From Nemertoderma westbladi (taxonomy: Eukaryota; Xenacoelomorpha; Nemertodermatida; Nemertodermatidae): a DNA stretch of 64,000 nt. Within the stretch, counting starts at the first letter, position 1. Each line of letters opens with the position of its first letter. The notes under the pieces were generated by a model. It was not told where the DNA came from. It did not search any database and worked only from the letters and a program-made list of their open reading frames with translations. The DNA lies in the NCBI GenBank assembly GCA_032718475.1, contig JAUCBJ010009113.1:6532-70531 (forward strand). The letters run 5' to 3'. This document shows, one piece after another, positions 12,666 to 21,900 of this stretch. A program made the translations under genes and the position numbers.

Positions 12666-13862
12666 TGTAAAAGCTTTTGCGTAATTAGCCGGTTATTTTC
12701 CCTTAAAGTACTCTGTAGTTGGTTTGCCAGGCATAAAAAGGCCGTGCCCTTGCTGTACTGGTGTTTTAGGGGACATAAAAGTCATTTCTTATGTATTTGT
12801 ACTGTATTTGTACTTTAGAGGACATAATCCACAATCTCGTGACGCAATAGCTGGATACTTTGAAAACAGTGTCGCTACCATGACGACGGCTAGCAGCTGA
12901 TATTGCCACGTCGACGTTTCTTTGTTTCTTTGTTCTCTCGTTGTTCAGGTTGACCAATCAGAGCGTTTGTTGTCTCTGTGTTGAAGGTGTATACAGAAAC
13001 TCAGTAGTTCAGTGTTATGTTTTTGCCCAGAGCCTAAGAACCGGCTTTTGGCACCTCCGTGTTTTCAGTTTTAGTCTTACACTAGTAGGCTTAATTATAA
13101 GGACATATATCCGTTATCTGATGTCTGATCACTGCATTTATCACAACATAACATACCATACCTAATCAAACAACCTGTGCATACTTTTATATTGTTATAC
13201 TGCTATTTACTGTCAGTTCTTCATAATATGGTTGATGAATTATTATATTTGGAATAACGATAAATAACCCCGAAACCCAATATTCTTGATATACCGAAGG
13301 TAAGAGAGAAGGGTTACATATAACAATTGTGACTTATGTTAAAGTGGTTTGAAGTGAATCTAATGTTATTTGATAGACCCTACATGATTCGGTCCGTGTT
13401 CCTTTTATATATAACTAAAATCAGTGAAGATCGGCAGATCAGTGTGCAGTATTGTGCAGCATTGTGTATGAGTGAACCTGATAACGAAGCATTTCCTAAA
13501 GAATGCGCCATATATGTGAATTATAACTAAGCCATATCGTTGTGAGTAGTTTAAGTCATAACTCTGTGTATATAGATAGAGCGCCACGTCCTAAAGGAAC
13601 TGTTAATATTTCCCGAAGGTGAATAATATTGTCAGAGATTATATAATACTGTCAGTCGAATAATACATTAAGCTTACATAGCAATAAGATTAAGCCGTCG
13701 AACCCAATCTCCCGGGTATATCCAGCGGGTGAATGATCGCGCACAGATTGGTTTCGACTAGTGTAGTGAATTAAATACTTGTCATAGACTAAAAGTGATT
13801 TATTATCTAGAAGACATCCTAATTTGGCGGGTTAAACTGCCAAAGGTCTGAAAGCGCGAACA
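12666..13862 (+). repeat. 5' LTR of the outer retrotransposon (1197 bp)
   Basis: It is identical, as far as I can read, to 40537-41728 except for a 5-bp insertion near 13646 (TATATAATACTG versus TATACTG). Termini are TG...CA. A 14-bp stem with one mismatch (13697-13710 with 13745-13758) encloses a loop with a CCCG/CGGG inner stem, a likely structured RNA element near the LTR end. Small open frames inside it are also present in the 3' LTR and have no domain. Confidence 0.95.
13404..13445 (+). promoter_or_regulatory. Possible LTR core promoter (TATATATAA plus TCAGTG)
   Basis: A TATATATAA string near 13406 is followed about 30 bases later by GATCAGTGTG, which contains an initiator-like TCAGT. 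The same pair is in the 3' LTR near 41277. An alternative TATA-like string, CATAAAAAGG, lies near 12731. I cannot decide which is used. Confidence 0.3.
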
Positions 13863-16175
13863 ATAACGGATATTTAGTCTGTATTGCAGTGTAGGCACTA
13901 AATACAGTTTAATATTGTTCTGGTAAGAACAATAACGGATATAGCTTCTTTATTGCAGTAAGCAATAAAGTTGAAAGTACCGGTCAACCGGTAAACCTGA
14001 ACGGTACTTCAGTAGGTCAGTAGGCCCAACTGTCAGAACCGGTACTGCCGTAGGTCCGTAGGTCCAACTGCCAGAACCGGTACTTCAGTAAGTCGGTAGG
14101 CCTAACTGTCCTAACCGGTACTTCCCGTATAAGTACAGCAGTATTATTCGATTTTGATAATTATAAGCCGGTAGGTCTTAATAATTAATCGGGGACGCCT
14201 GGTTTTTATTGGGATTTTACTTAGGCCTATTTCTGTCAGTTTTATTTATTTGTAGGCCAGTATTGAGCAGAAGGCGTGTAAGCCTGATCAGATTGTACAG
14301 ATAATTTGTAGGTTGGACTGTTGTCTGATTGATGTTAGGTCTGAACGGATTACAGTGTGTGTAGAGCCTGTCCGATAAAGAACGGTTAGGAAGTAGGGGC
14401 AGCGAATGCTGTAAGGTAAACCCCCAACTAAAGAATAAGTCGTACTACTGGGTTAGAACGCATACTACCTAATTATTTCGGAGTCTGCATGTCCTGTAGT
14501 TTATTTAGGCTTGAGAGTAGTCTGCCATCGTTTAGTCTGTACTTTGTTTGTGTAAGTATATACGGGTAGCGTATAATATTTATTTAGATAATTTGTAGGC
14601 TGGATAGTTGTCTGGCTGTTATTAGGTCTGAACGGATTGCAGCGTGTGTAGATCACTTGTCCGATAAAGAACGGTTAGGAAGTAGGGGCAGCGAATGCTG
14701 TAAGGTAAACCCCCAACTAAAGAATAAGTCGTACTACTGGGTTAGAACGCATACTACCTAATTATTTCGGAGTCTGCATATACCGTAGTTTGTTTAGGCT
14801 TGATGGTAGTCTGTCAGTGTTCGGTCTGCATTTTGTTTGAGTAGTTTGTACGCGTAGCGTAATATTTATTATTCAGAGTTTATGCGATTATCCGCAACAT
14901 TCATTCCCCAAGTTTGTTCCTACAGTAATTGTGTTTGTTATACATACCGCTATAGTTAAATTAACCCCGGTACTACACGGGCTGCTTGGCGTAGGTAAAG
15001 ACTGGTGATTTTGTGCATCGGTCACTCCAGCAGATGCCGTGGTTCTTTTAGCTGTTCAAGTATATTTAACTACTGATTATCTGATTATACAAGTACTCGT
15101 ACCTAATTAGGGTTTAGTGTACAGTGCTTTCCGAAAGTAATTAGTGTAGGCATTATATTTGTGTTGTAAAGTGGTTGATAGGCACGTTCGATTAGCTCTA
15201 TTAACTTCTAGGTAGGAACACTCCGTGATACATAACGTAGAACCTATAGCGATACGGCTATAGGTCGTCAGGCGGTGGTATTTTCCTATCTGGACAACGC
15301 AGTGTATTTACTACTACGTTTTATTTTCAAATACCGCAGTACCCTGTCCGTTGTAATAACCAGATTTCTAACCCTTTGTTAGGCTGGTTTGTAGACTTCT
15401 TGTAAAATTACCCAGAAAATTCGTATTTTGTGTTTTTGTAAATTTTTGTGTTTATTTAGAGATTGTAATCTCACCCGAATTGTACGTAATTTGTAGTATT
15501 AAGTAACTTAGGTAAATTAGAATTATTTGTTTTAGTGTCCTATAAGTAACACTTCACTGAAAGCGCACCGCTTTGTGTAGTGATTACTCCCCAGAAATAA
15601 TAACATTTATTTCAAATATTGACAAAACCCATTAAACGGGTATATATATATTATAAATCAACTCAAACGATTTATAAATAGTAGGCCTGCCATACAACCA
15701 TTAGGTCTCAATATCAGTTGGACTACTGCTCAAATAATGGTAATAAAGTAAGTAAAGTAACAAAGTAACCCTAAAATTCAGAAATTCAATTATTTAAAAT
15801 AATTGATATACCGGTATTTACGATAAGCCTATTATCTTTATTTCTATAAATTTAGGCTGAAATTATACCGGTACTTGTAATTAATTCTAGTCCAGAATTA
15901 TATATACTACAAACTGTAAGCTGTATACCGGTATTCCCGATAGGCCTATTATATATTTATATATATTTGTGCTAAAATTATACCGGTATTCTGTGATAAA
16001 CCTAGTCTGTAATAATACTTTTATAGTTATATATACTATAAGCATACCGGTGTTCTAATATATTATATATATATCCTACTACACTGAGTAGCAGTATCGG
16101 TAATTAATTACTAGGCTAGCAGTTAATACTGAGTTACTAGACTTGCTCAGACTGTAATACAGCAGTAGACATTCA
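13863..16175 (+). other. 5' untranslated leader of the outer element
   Basis: It is non-coding with many stops in all frames. From 13999 to about 14127 there are about 3.3 copies of a 38-bp repeat containing GAACCGGTACTTCAGTA. A 287-bp tandem duplication follows (14299-14585 and 14586-14872). From about 15810 to 16060 there are degenerate copies containing ATACCGGTATT. GAACAATAACGGATAT appears both at the LTR/leader junction and near 13928. The leader is long for an LTR retrotransposon and may hold packaging or dimerisation signals. Confidence 0.7.
14299..14872 (+). repeat. 287-bp tandem duplication with a conserved stem-loop in each copy
   Basis: The copies start at 14299 and 14586 with AGATAATTTGTAGG. 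Their flanks have diverged, but a central block (from CCGATAAAGAACGG to TTTCGGAGTCTGCAT) is identical. It contains GGGGCAGCGAATGCTG followed by a CCCC run: a CAGC/GCTG hairpin with a GAAT loop inside a GGGG/CCCC pairing. Conservation of the block against drift in its flanks suggests a functional RNA signal. Confidence 0.75.
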
Positions 16176-16701
16176 ATGGTATACATAGATATGTCTGATA
16201 CTAAGCAGAACCTGTCAGACAGTTTATTAGATGTAACTATCTGTGACTCAGATAGAGACGTAGAACCGTCTGGTCGTAAGTTCAGTTCACCTCCCACTGT
16301 GAGGAAGGTCATCCCTCCTATAGTAATAACCGAACCTAGGCTGGTCCAACATCGTAGGTCTATCATAGGCACTCGAGCTCAGGTCAAGCGGGACCAAGAA
16401 GCAGCAGAACAGCAACAACCCGCGAGACAAGAACTTATTTCTCAGCGGCCCAACAGTTCCGGTAGTGATCATACTGTAGAGCTGACACCTGAGCGCGGAG
16501 CAAAGATGACGGATGCGGTTTATTCGGATCCCCTTCTCATCCTTCCTGCAGCCGTACTCACCAGGTTATTGATCGCTGTGGAAGAACACCAGATCGATTG
16601 GGCGAGAAGCCAGCGTTCAACTAGAGATAGTTATGCTGGATACACAAGAGAAGAACTGAAGTCCATGGTCGAGTCGCAATGGAACTTCCCCGGACCCGGA
16701 C
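16176..16701 (+). CDS. Outer element gag-pol, N-terminal segment (interrupted)
   Basis: The frame opens at ATG 16176 and encodes about 175 residues of retrotransposon sequence before the inner element interrupts it at 16702. It is hydrophilic, with a QEAAEQQQPARQE stretch and no recognisable domain, as expected for the poorly conserved start of a BEL gag. The open frame runs on to 16829, but the last codons belong to the inner LTR and are not genuine. The reading frame resumes at 33606; the two pieces together make an exact whole number of codons (5094 bp including the stop), which confirms that the insertion junctions are read correctly. Confidence 0.8.
16697..16701. other. Target site duplication CGGAC, left copy
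   Basis: It matches 33601-33605 after the other inner LTR and fixes the inner element boundaries. Confidence 0.93.
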
Positions 16702-18649
16702 TAATTGAAGAGATACGCCTATTCCTACTATTGGAAGAGACGGTAACAATACCTGCAATATCTTACTGTAAAGTTTGTAAATCAAATCATAAATCCGACC
16801 TTCTCACCAAAACAGTAAACTCTAAGTAAGCGAATATATTGCAGTATCGATCTCTTATAACCGGTGAGGCAGAAAACAGTCTACGAGCAGACAAACTTCG
16901 ATAAAACAAAATCCCGCGCAGCGAATCCTAAAATCAGGCTGACTCACTGACGGACTAAAGGGCTCGTATACTTTGCCGCGGTGTGATTTATATAGTTGGG
17001 CAAAGGGACGCTAGCTAGGTACAGAGGCAGATATTTGGAGATGTCTAACTAGCGAGCAAAGTGCAGTAAGGACGAAAGTTAATTTTATATATTTTGAGGT
17101 GTAAAGAATTTCTAACGCGCGTGTGTCAATTCTGAACGGTCAAAGCAGTTTTGCTCCTTCACATATATAATTACTGGGTACGGTGTGCATTTTACGAATA
17201 TTCTAATTTTATAACTTGTAGGTCCAATACTCACGAATGATAAGGTTCCTTCCCCTCTTGCGTATTTCCAGGACTCAAATTCAGGCATAGGGTTAATGCT
17301 ACGCCCAGAATTCGGCAATTTTAGGTACCAGGTCCCTGATACTAAGAAGAGATGTGTTAGTTTACTACTGTAGGCGTACGGGTACTAATAGCTATCCTGG
17401 CTCCTATCTAGAATTTTAGTCACCCAGGTAGTCCGGGTAACTTCCTATTAGGGCGTTGGCGGGGACACGGTAGATGTTAGTATATCCCTGATAGCCTCAA
17501 TTTATTTGCGCCTAGTGTAAACTGCCCTACCGCCTGAACGGTACAATCCCAATTCAGGTGAAAACACAGCAACCCCCCTAGCCTACAAGTTCTAATGCAA
17601 TGGACACTGTCGTACTACAAATAGTCGCACACACACCTGTACTTAGCAAGAGTTAAGCGTACAGTTTGCTGCACCCTAACCAATTGTATGCCTTGTACCG
17701 GTGTGCCTACGTCCTATCTGCGTACTAGTATCTGCCTGCGCTCTCTCCCTCCCCCGTAGGAATATGAAGGTCTACTGCGGTTTTTTCCTGAATCAAGACA
17801 GTACAGCCCCTATGATGTAATTTTAGGCTTACAGCGTGTCACTACGTCTACCTTTTGATCTTTTGGTCTTACACTTAGGTAGCAAGGATCGAACGCTGTC
17901 TAACCTTTCAGGCGATGGGCGAATAACTCTAGATGGTATTGCGGGTTGTCTCTCGTCTACATTCCCCCGATGTTCCCGTTCATTGCTGCGGCCCGATCTC
18001 TAGCCGGCCATCCTGTCCCTTAAGTTTGTTCACCGTAGTGAATCATGGTAAAACAGATAGAAAAGCAGATTAGCGATAATTCTGACTTTATTACAGAAGA
18101 TATAATTATAATACAATGTAATCTGAAATAAACTAAGCACGACAGAATATTGATAAGATAATCTGAGAAGTAGAAGTGAATATAGATTGAGATATAAGAT
18201 TGAAGTAGTGAACTAATGAACGAAATCGCACCTTTATATACCAAATTTGTGCCGCAATCAATCGAGAAAATTCTCAATTGTTCTATGGGTTCTAACAGGG
18301 TTTTAAAGATAGCTATTGGTCCAGCTAATATATAACTTGCACGACATTGGTTACAATCAAATAACTACAGTCTCATTGGTACAGACAAATGCAATTAATT
18401 TGTAGCGGTTAATTTAAATGAGTTGAAATTCTGCACAAAAAATAATTCGCAATTACTAGGATTCGAACTCGATACCTACTACACATATAATTTCCAACGC
18501 TCTACCAACTGAGCTACTGAACCACTTGACCGATAGGCGCACAAATGATAGAACCAATACGAATGAGAACTCAAAGCAATCTTTACAAAGTTAATTCGAA
18601 TAAAATAAAATTTTGAAAATCCATGGCATTTAGGGAATATAATTCTATA
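16702..18649 (-). repeat. 3' LTR of the inner element (1948 bp)
   Basis: It pairs with 31651-33600. I count five substitutions and one 2-bp indel between them (for example TATCGATC versus TATCAATC, and AACTAGCGAG versus AACTAGAGCGAG). In element sense it contains a tRNA-like block, a TATATAAAGG box (18231-18240) and AATAAA (18087-18092), giving a U3 of about 0.4 kb and a long U5. Open frames such as 17112-17318 and 18020-18277 recur in the other LTR and carry no domain. Confidence 0.95.
18446..18523 (-). repeat. tRNA-like block inside the inner 3' LTR
   Basis: The minus strand reads GGTTCAGTAGCTCAGTTGG then TAGAGC, and about 35 bases later GAGTTCGAATCC. These match the tRNA D-arm/A-box and T-arm/B-box. 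The D stem (GCTC/GAGC) pairs, but the anticodon, T and acceptor stems do not, so this is not a functional tRNA. It looks like a tRNA-derived SINE head or decayed tRNA gene caught in the LTR. Confidence 0.7.
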
Positions 18650-18659
18650 CCGCTCCATG
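18650..18659 (-). promoter_or_regulatory. Purine-rich tract next to the inner 3' LTR
   Basis: On the minus strand CATGGAGCGG abuts the LTR start TATAGAAT. It shares GGAGCGG with the outer element tract. Confidence 0.5.
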
Positions 18660-19539
18660 AAAACAGGATATTATCGTGCATAAAATATACGGTTTTCACC
18701 AATAATCAATCAAACTATAGAATACTTAGGGCGTACTTACATATTTACAATTAAATTTCAAATAATACTTCCTTTCTACGTAATGATTCACTACAAAAAT
18801 AATTACAAATTCAAACTTTACGTATTTAAGGCTTTACTAAGTAAGTACAATATAAATCTAAATTAAATTCACCAATATAAATCTATTGCATCTCAAATAT
18901 TGCATAAATTCAAACAATTAAAAATACAAATAAATGAAAATATTGCATCTCAAATATTGCATAAATTCAAGTAATTACAAATACTTTCGTACCTAAATGT
19001 AGATTGCATAAGTTTGGAATAATTACAAATATGAGTCTTTCTGAGCACAAAATTTTCTAACTATAAAACTTTCTAAATACAAAATATAACACTTTACAAA
19101 TGAAACTATAAGAAAGGCCCACGAGTCTTCCATCTACTCTTACTTTCGATTTCACTGTAAATACAAATACTGCTTATAAGATATAAATTGCATAATATTC
19201 GGAACAATATAAATTGCATAAGTTCGGAATAATATAAATTGCATAAGTTCGGAATAATCACAAATATAAAATATAAATTCTTACTAAATATAAATCTTTA
19301 CTAAATATAAATATAAACTGCATAAGTTTAGAATAATATAAACTCCTTTGCATCTCAAATATGAAACATAAATCTTTCAAATATAAGTTCCTTCTAAATA
19401 TAAACCTTCTAAATTTCATAAATTTGGAACAATACAAATTGCATAAGTTCGGAATAAACACAAATATAAATATAAATTCAAATAAATCACAAATCATAAG
19501 AAAGGCTCACGAGTCTTCCGTCCACCCTTGCCCTCCCTT
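18650..19539 (-). other. AT-rich 3' non-coding region of the inner element
   Basis: No credible gene is present. The bases next to the LTR read CATGGAGCGG in element sense, a short purine-rich tract likely used as the plus-strand primer. Between about 19180 and 19470 there are degenerate copies of a 25-bp unit containing ATAAATTGCATAAGTTCGGA. Two copies of the AGGCTCRCRAGTCTTCC motif lie at 19115-19131 and 19503-19519. Confidence 0.7.
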
Positions 19540-20112
19540 TTATCGTTTTGTGGATCGAGCCCTGCCGCGTCCTCGAAAACTGCGCACAGGTGACTTTGCT
19601 CGCGATATGGGACTCGTGGGGCGAGTCACTGGTTTACTTGGGACGTTGAGAGACGGTGCGACCATTTCCTCACAAATTCGTCTATTTGGCATCCCAAAAC
19701 CTCGACCAATTCCTCGTGACCGATCAGTCGTCACTACAGTTGGTAGAACGTCTGGGAACGCGCGAGAAGTGGACGACGCAGACCCAAGAGTAGCTTGCGC
19801 CCCCTGTTGATCAGCTGGTGTATGTCCCGATCCTCCTACTGGTTCTCTTGGAAGTGATACCGTATCCCGAGTAACTCGAATAGTCGGCTCAACTCCCTTG
19901 CGTTCTTCTACATTAATAATTTTCTTTAATTGTTGGCCCACTTTCTGGACCCGTATGATCCTACCCTGTCCGTCCTCCCGAGGGTGACGTGCAGACGGCG
20001 CAACCGGAGTGGCTGATATATTTGTCGCCTCTAGGACCTCCTCTTCCTCGAATACGCTCGCTCGTATACGTTTGTGGTAAAACGCGGCTCGGTACGCCCA
20101 TGCGACGGTTAA
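19540..20112 (-). pseudogene. Accessory protein C-terminal tail after an in-frame TGA
   Basis: Directly after the TGA the same frame stays open for 190 codons and reads as a protein (LTVAWAYRAAFYHKRIRAS, then FEEEEVLEATN). It ends in a basic RG-rich tail, SFRGRGRARSTKR, before its own stop at 19540. This implies that the accessory gene once ran from 21242 to 19540 (roughly 560 residues) and has been interrupted, or that the TGA is read through. The tail fits a nucleic-acid-binding role together with the zinc knuckles. An ATG at 19941 is internal and is not the likely start. Confidence 0.6.
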
Positions 20113-21054
20113 TCAAGCTCCCTTGTTCCGCTTTTCGGTTCGGAAACGATCGAATTCACCATACGTAATCCGATTAACGACTTTCTGAAAATTCCACGTG
20201 TTTTTGTTATCCGGGTGAATCTGTAGTAGATACTCGCGCACCACTCGGAATCCGCTGTCGTGGGGCAAAATATCGACAACCTCGATAAGTTCGTCATATT
20301 GGGGCATAGCGGAGATATATCCTTCCGACATCATCGTTTGAGGATTTACCGCCCAAAATCCGAGATGCGCTCTCATCGGAAACCGTCTTCTTTGTGCTGA
20401 TACATGTTCGTCGGCTAAATCTTCCCACTCGTCAAATAATTTCCTCACGAGTTTTACAGATTCGTGTTCATAAGGTATGTCCCTTAGTTGGCATTCAGAT
20501 GCTCGATGTCCCTTTATATTGCAATAAGTACATTGAGCCATAAATCTCCAGCAAGTATAAAAGGTATGAGACCCTTGATCCCCACACCATCCACAGATTA
20601 GCTGAGTCGTAGTAATGTGCTTTCCACTGCACTTTGTCATATGATGTCCAGCGACGCCACATTTACTACACATCGTATTGGCAGGGTACCACACTCGTTC
20701 GTATATAAGATCTCCAATCGGTCGAGCGCTTCCTCCCATACTATAATCGTAATCATCTGGGTCTATGGGTTGGTAGGTTTCTGAAGGTTGTATACAAACT
20801 ATAGCATCTGTTGCTTCAAGTTGTCGAATCTCCGTCTGAGATTTCTTCGGGAGGTTCCTTTCTATCTCAAGAAGTTCCTCTAAAGGATCGTCGGCGATCG
20901 TAGTAGTTACTTCGAATTCATCACCAAGGTGACCGATAGGCGCGCGCGTCTGCCGTGATTCATCCATAATCTCCACGACACGCTCTCCTTCATAGGGCAA
21001 CAATGCAAACACAGATGGCCCTCCGACAAGAGATCCCGCACAGCGAAGATGCAC
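20113..21054 (-). CDS. Inner element accessory protein with three zinc knuckles
   Basis: About 313 codons are open. The middle holds three closely spaced zinc-binding motifs: CSKCGVAGHHMTKC (C-x2-C-x4-H-x4-C), CGWCGDQGSHTFYTC (C-x2-C-x5-H-x4-C) and CTYCNIKGHRASEC (C-x2-C-x4-H-x4-C). An acidic segment with PIDPDDYDYS precedes them. Such knuckles bind single-stranded nucleic acid in retroviral nucleocapsids and in cellular RNA-processing factors. The real start is probably 21242, because the ATG at 21054 lies within the overlap with the upstream frame. The frame ends at TGA 20115-20113, and the same frame continues open beyond it. A post-pol zinc-knuckle gene is unusual; BEL elements with a third frame usually encode an envelope-like protein, and no signal peptide or transmembrane segment is visible here. 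Confidence 0.7.
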   Translation of the reverse strand: MHLRCAGSLVGGPSVFALLPYEGERVVEIMDESRQTRAPIGHLGDEFEVTTTIADDPLEELLEIERNLPKKSQTEIRQLEATDAIVCIQPSETYQPIDPDDYDYSMGGSARPIGDLIYERVWYPANTMCSKCGVAGHHMTKCSGKHITTTQLICGWCGDQGSHTFYTCWRFMAQCTYCNIKGHRASECQLRDIPYEHESVKLVRKLFDEWEDLADEHVSAQRRRFPMRAHLGFWAVNPQTMMSEGYISAMPQYDELIEVVDILPHDSGFRVVREYLLQIHPDNKNTWNFQKVVNRITYGEFDRFRTEKRNKGA

Positions 21055-21242
21055 GTCTCGAAATATGCTAAATCCTGCTCGAGTAAAGGCATTGCTGTCT
21101 TTGCGAGCTTCGCTGTACTTTCTGATAATTCCTTTATACCAAATATAGTGTAGTCTTTTGCTCCAAATCGTTCGAATGAAGCTGCCGCTTCCTCTTGGAT
21201 ATCATATCCCCATCTCGGCTCTCCTTGTATCCCTTTCTCCAT
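20907..21242 (-). CDS. Inner element accessory gene, N-terminal segment
   Basis: The frame starts at ATG 21242 (MEKGIQGEPRWGYDIQEEAA) and reads as a plausible acidic, helical protein for about 60 residues. It then overlaps the next open frame (20113-21054). The most likely history is one accessory gene with a single frameshift between roughly 21054 and 20990. It lies 0.65 kb after the pol stop, on the same strand. I do not recognise its family. Confidence 0.55.
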   Translation of the reverse strand: MEKGIQGEPRWGYDIQEEAAASFERFGAKDYTIFGIKELSESTAKLAKTAMPLLEQDLAYFETCIFAVRDLLSEGHLCLHCCPMKESVSWRLWMNHGRRARLSVTLVMNSK

Positions 21243-21900
21243 AATTAGAGGTGTAGTTACATAATCATTACTACTAGAGGGAATACAACAGAGTTTGTGG
21301 TTAGTTGTGAGGAGACGTGAGAGTTTCGTCTGCCCTTTGGGCTCGACAACGCTCTAACCTCCTACCCATAGCCTAAGATCTAGGGTTTCTTTAATGACAC
21401 GCTGCTTCTTATCTAAAATTTTTTGCCGAAATAAAAACGAATTTGGGCTAAACTGGCTGTGAGTCTAAAATACTCACTTTTGATCCCAAACTATTATCAG
21501 AAAATAAGCAGTCAAGAATTAGTAATAAATATAGGGGAGTCTATTTTGACGTAACTTATTGAAACAAGACCGTGTAAAATTTAATTAAAATTTTAAGAAA
21601 GGCTCGCAAGTCTTCCTCTCTTGTTTCTCTAATTTTAAGTTCCACCCGACTGTACCCTGAAATCTATTCACTGGAGAAAATTTTAAAAATTTTTCAAATC
21701 CAAATGGATTGTCTAAAATTTCGAAAATGTCTCAATATTGTGAGTTCCAAGTAGAATTCCATTTCTTATACCTACAAATCCCGCTCCTATGTGACACATA
21801 AGGGTACCACCCTCAATGTTCACATATAAAGACAATGGAATTCTACCGCTGTCCTTACTACGGTGTACAGGTACGTGGAAATCTATTTGTAAACTCCTAA
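21243..21900 (-). other. Spacer between pol and accessory gene, with a long stem-loop
   Basis: No gene is present. A copy of the repeated 17-base motif lies at 21600-21616. A nested palindrome spans 21751-21846: a 13-bp perfect stem (GTAGAATTCCATT), an inner 7-bp stem (TATGTGA/TCACATA) and a 4-bp stem (GGGT/ACCC). In element sense the structure begins about 55 bases after the pol stop codon. Confidence 0.75.

Noticed and set aside
13834-13855. Primer-binding site TGGCGGGTTAAACTGCC
   Set aside because: It lies within the sequence shared by both LTRs, upstream of the CA terminus fixed by the target duplication, so it is LTR sequence.
16176-16829. A complete 217-residue protein
   Set aside because: The last 128 bases belong to the inner LTR; the real frame is interrupted at 16702 and resumes at 33606.
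17112-17318. Small protein encoded twice (also 32063-32269)
   Set aside because: It is duplicated only because it lies in the two LTRs, with no domain.
18446-18523. Functional tRNA gene
   Set aside because: Only the D stem pairs; anticodon, T and acceptor stems do not form, and the block sits inside both LTR copies.
20109-20297. Small minus-strand ORFs overlapping the accessory and pol genes, and plus-strand ORFs such as 27199-27536 and 29226-30799
   Set aside because: They are shadows of the minus-strand frames that carry recognisable domains.
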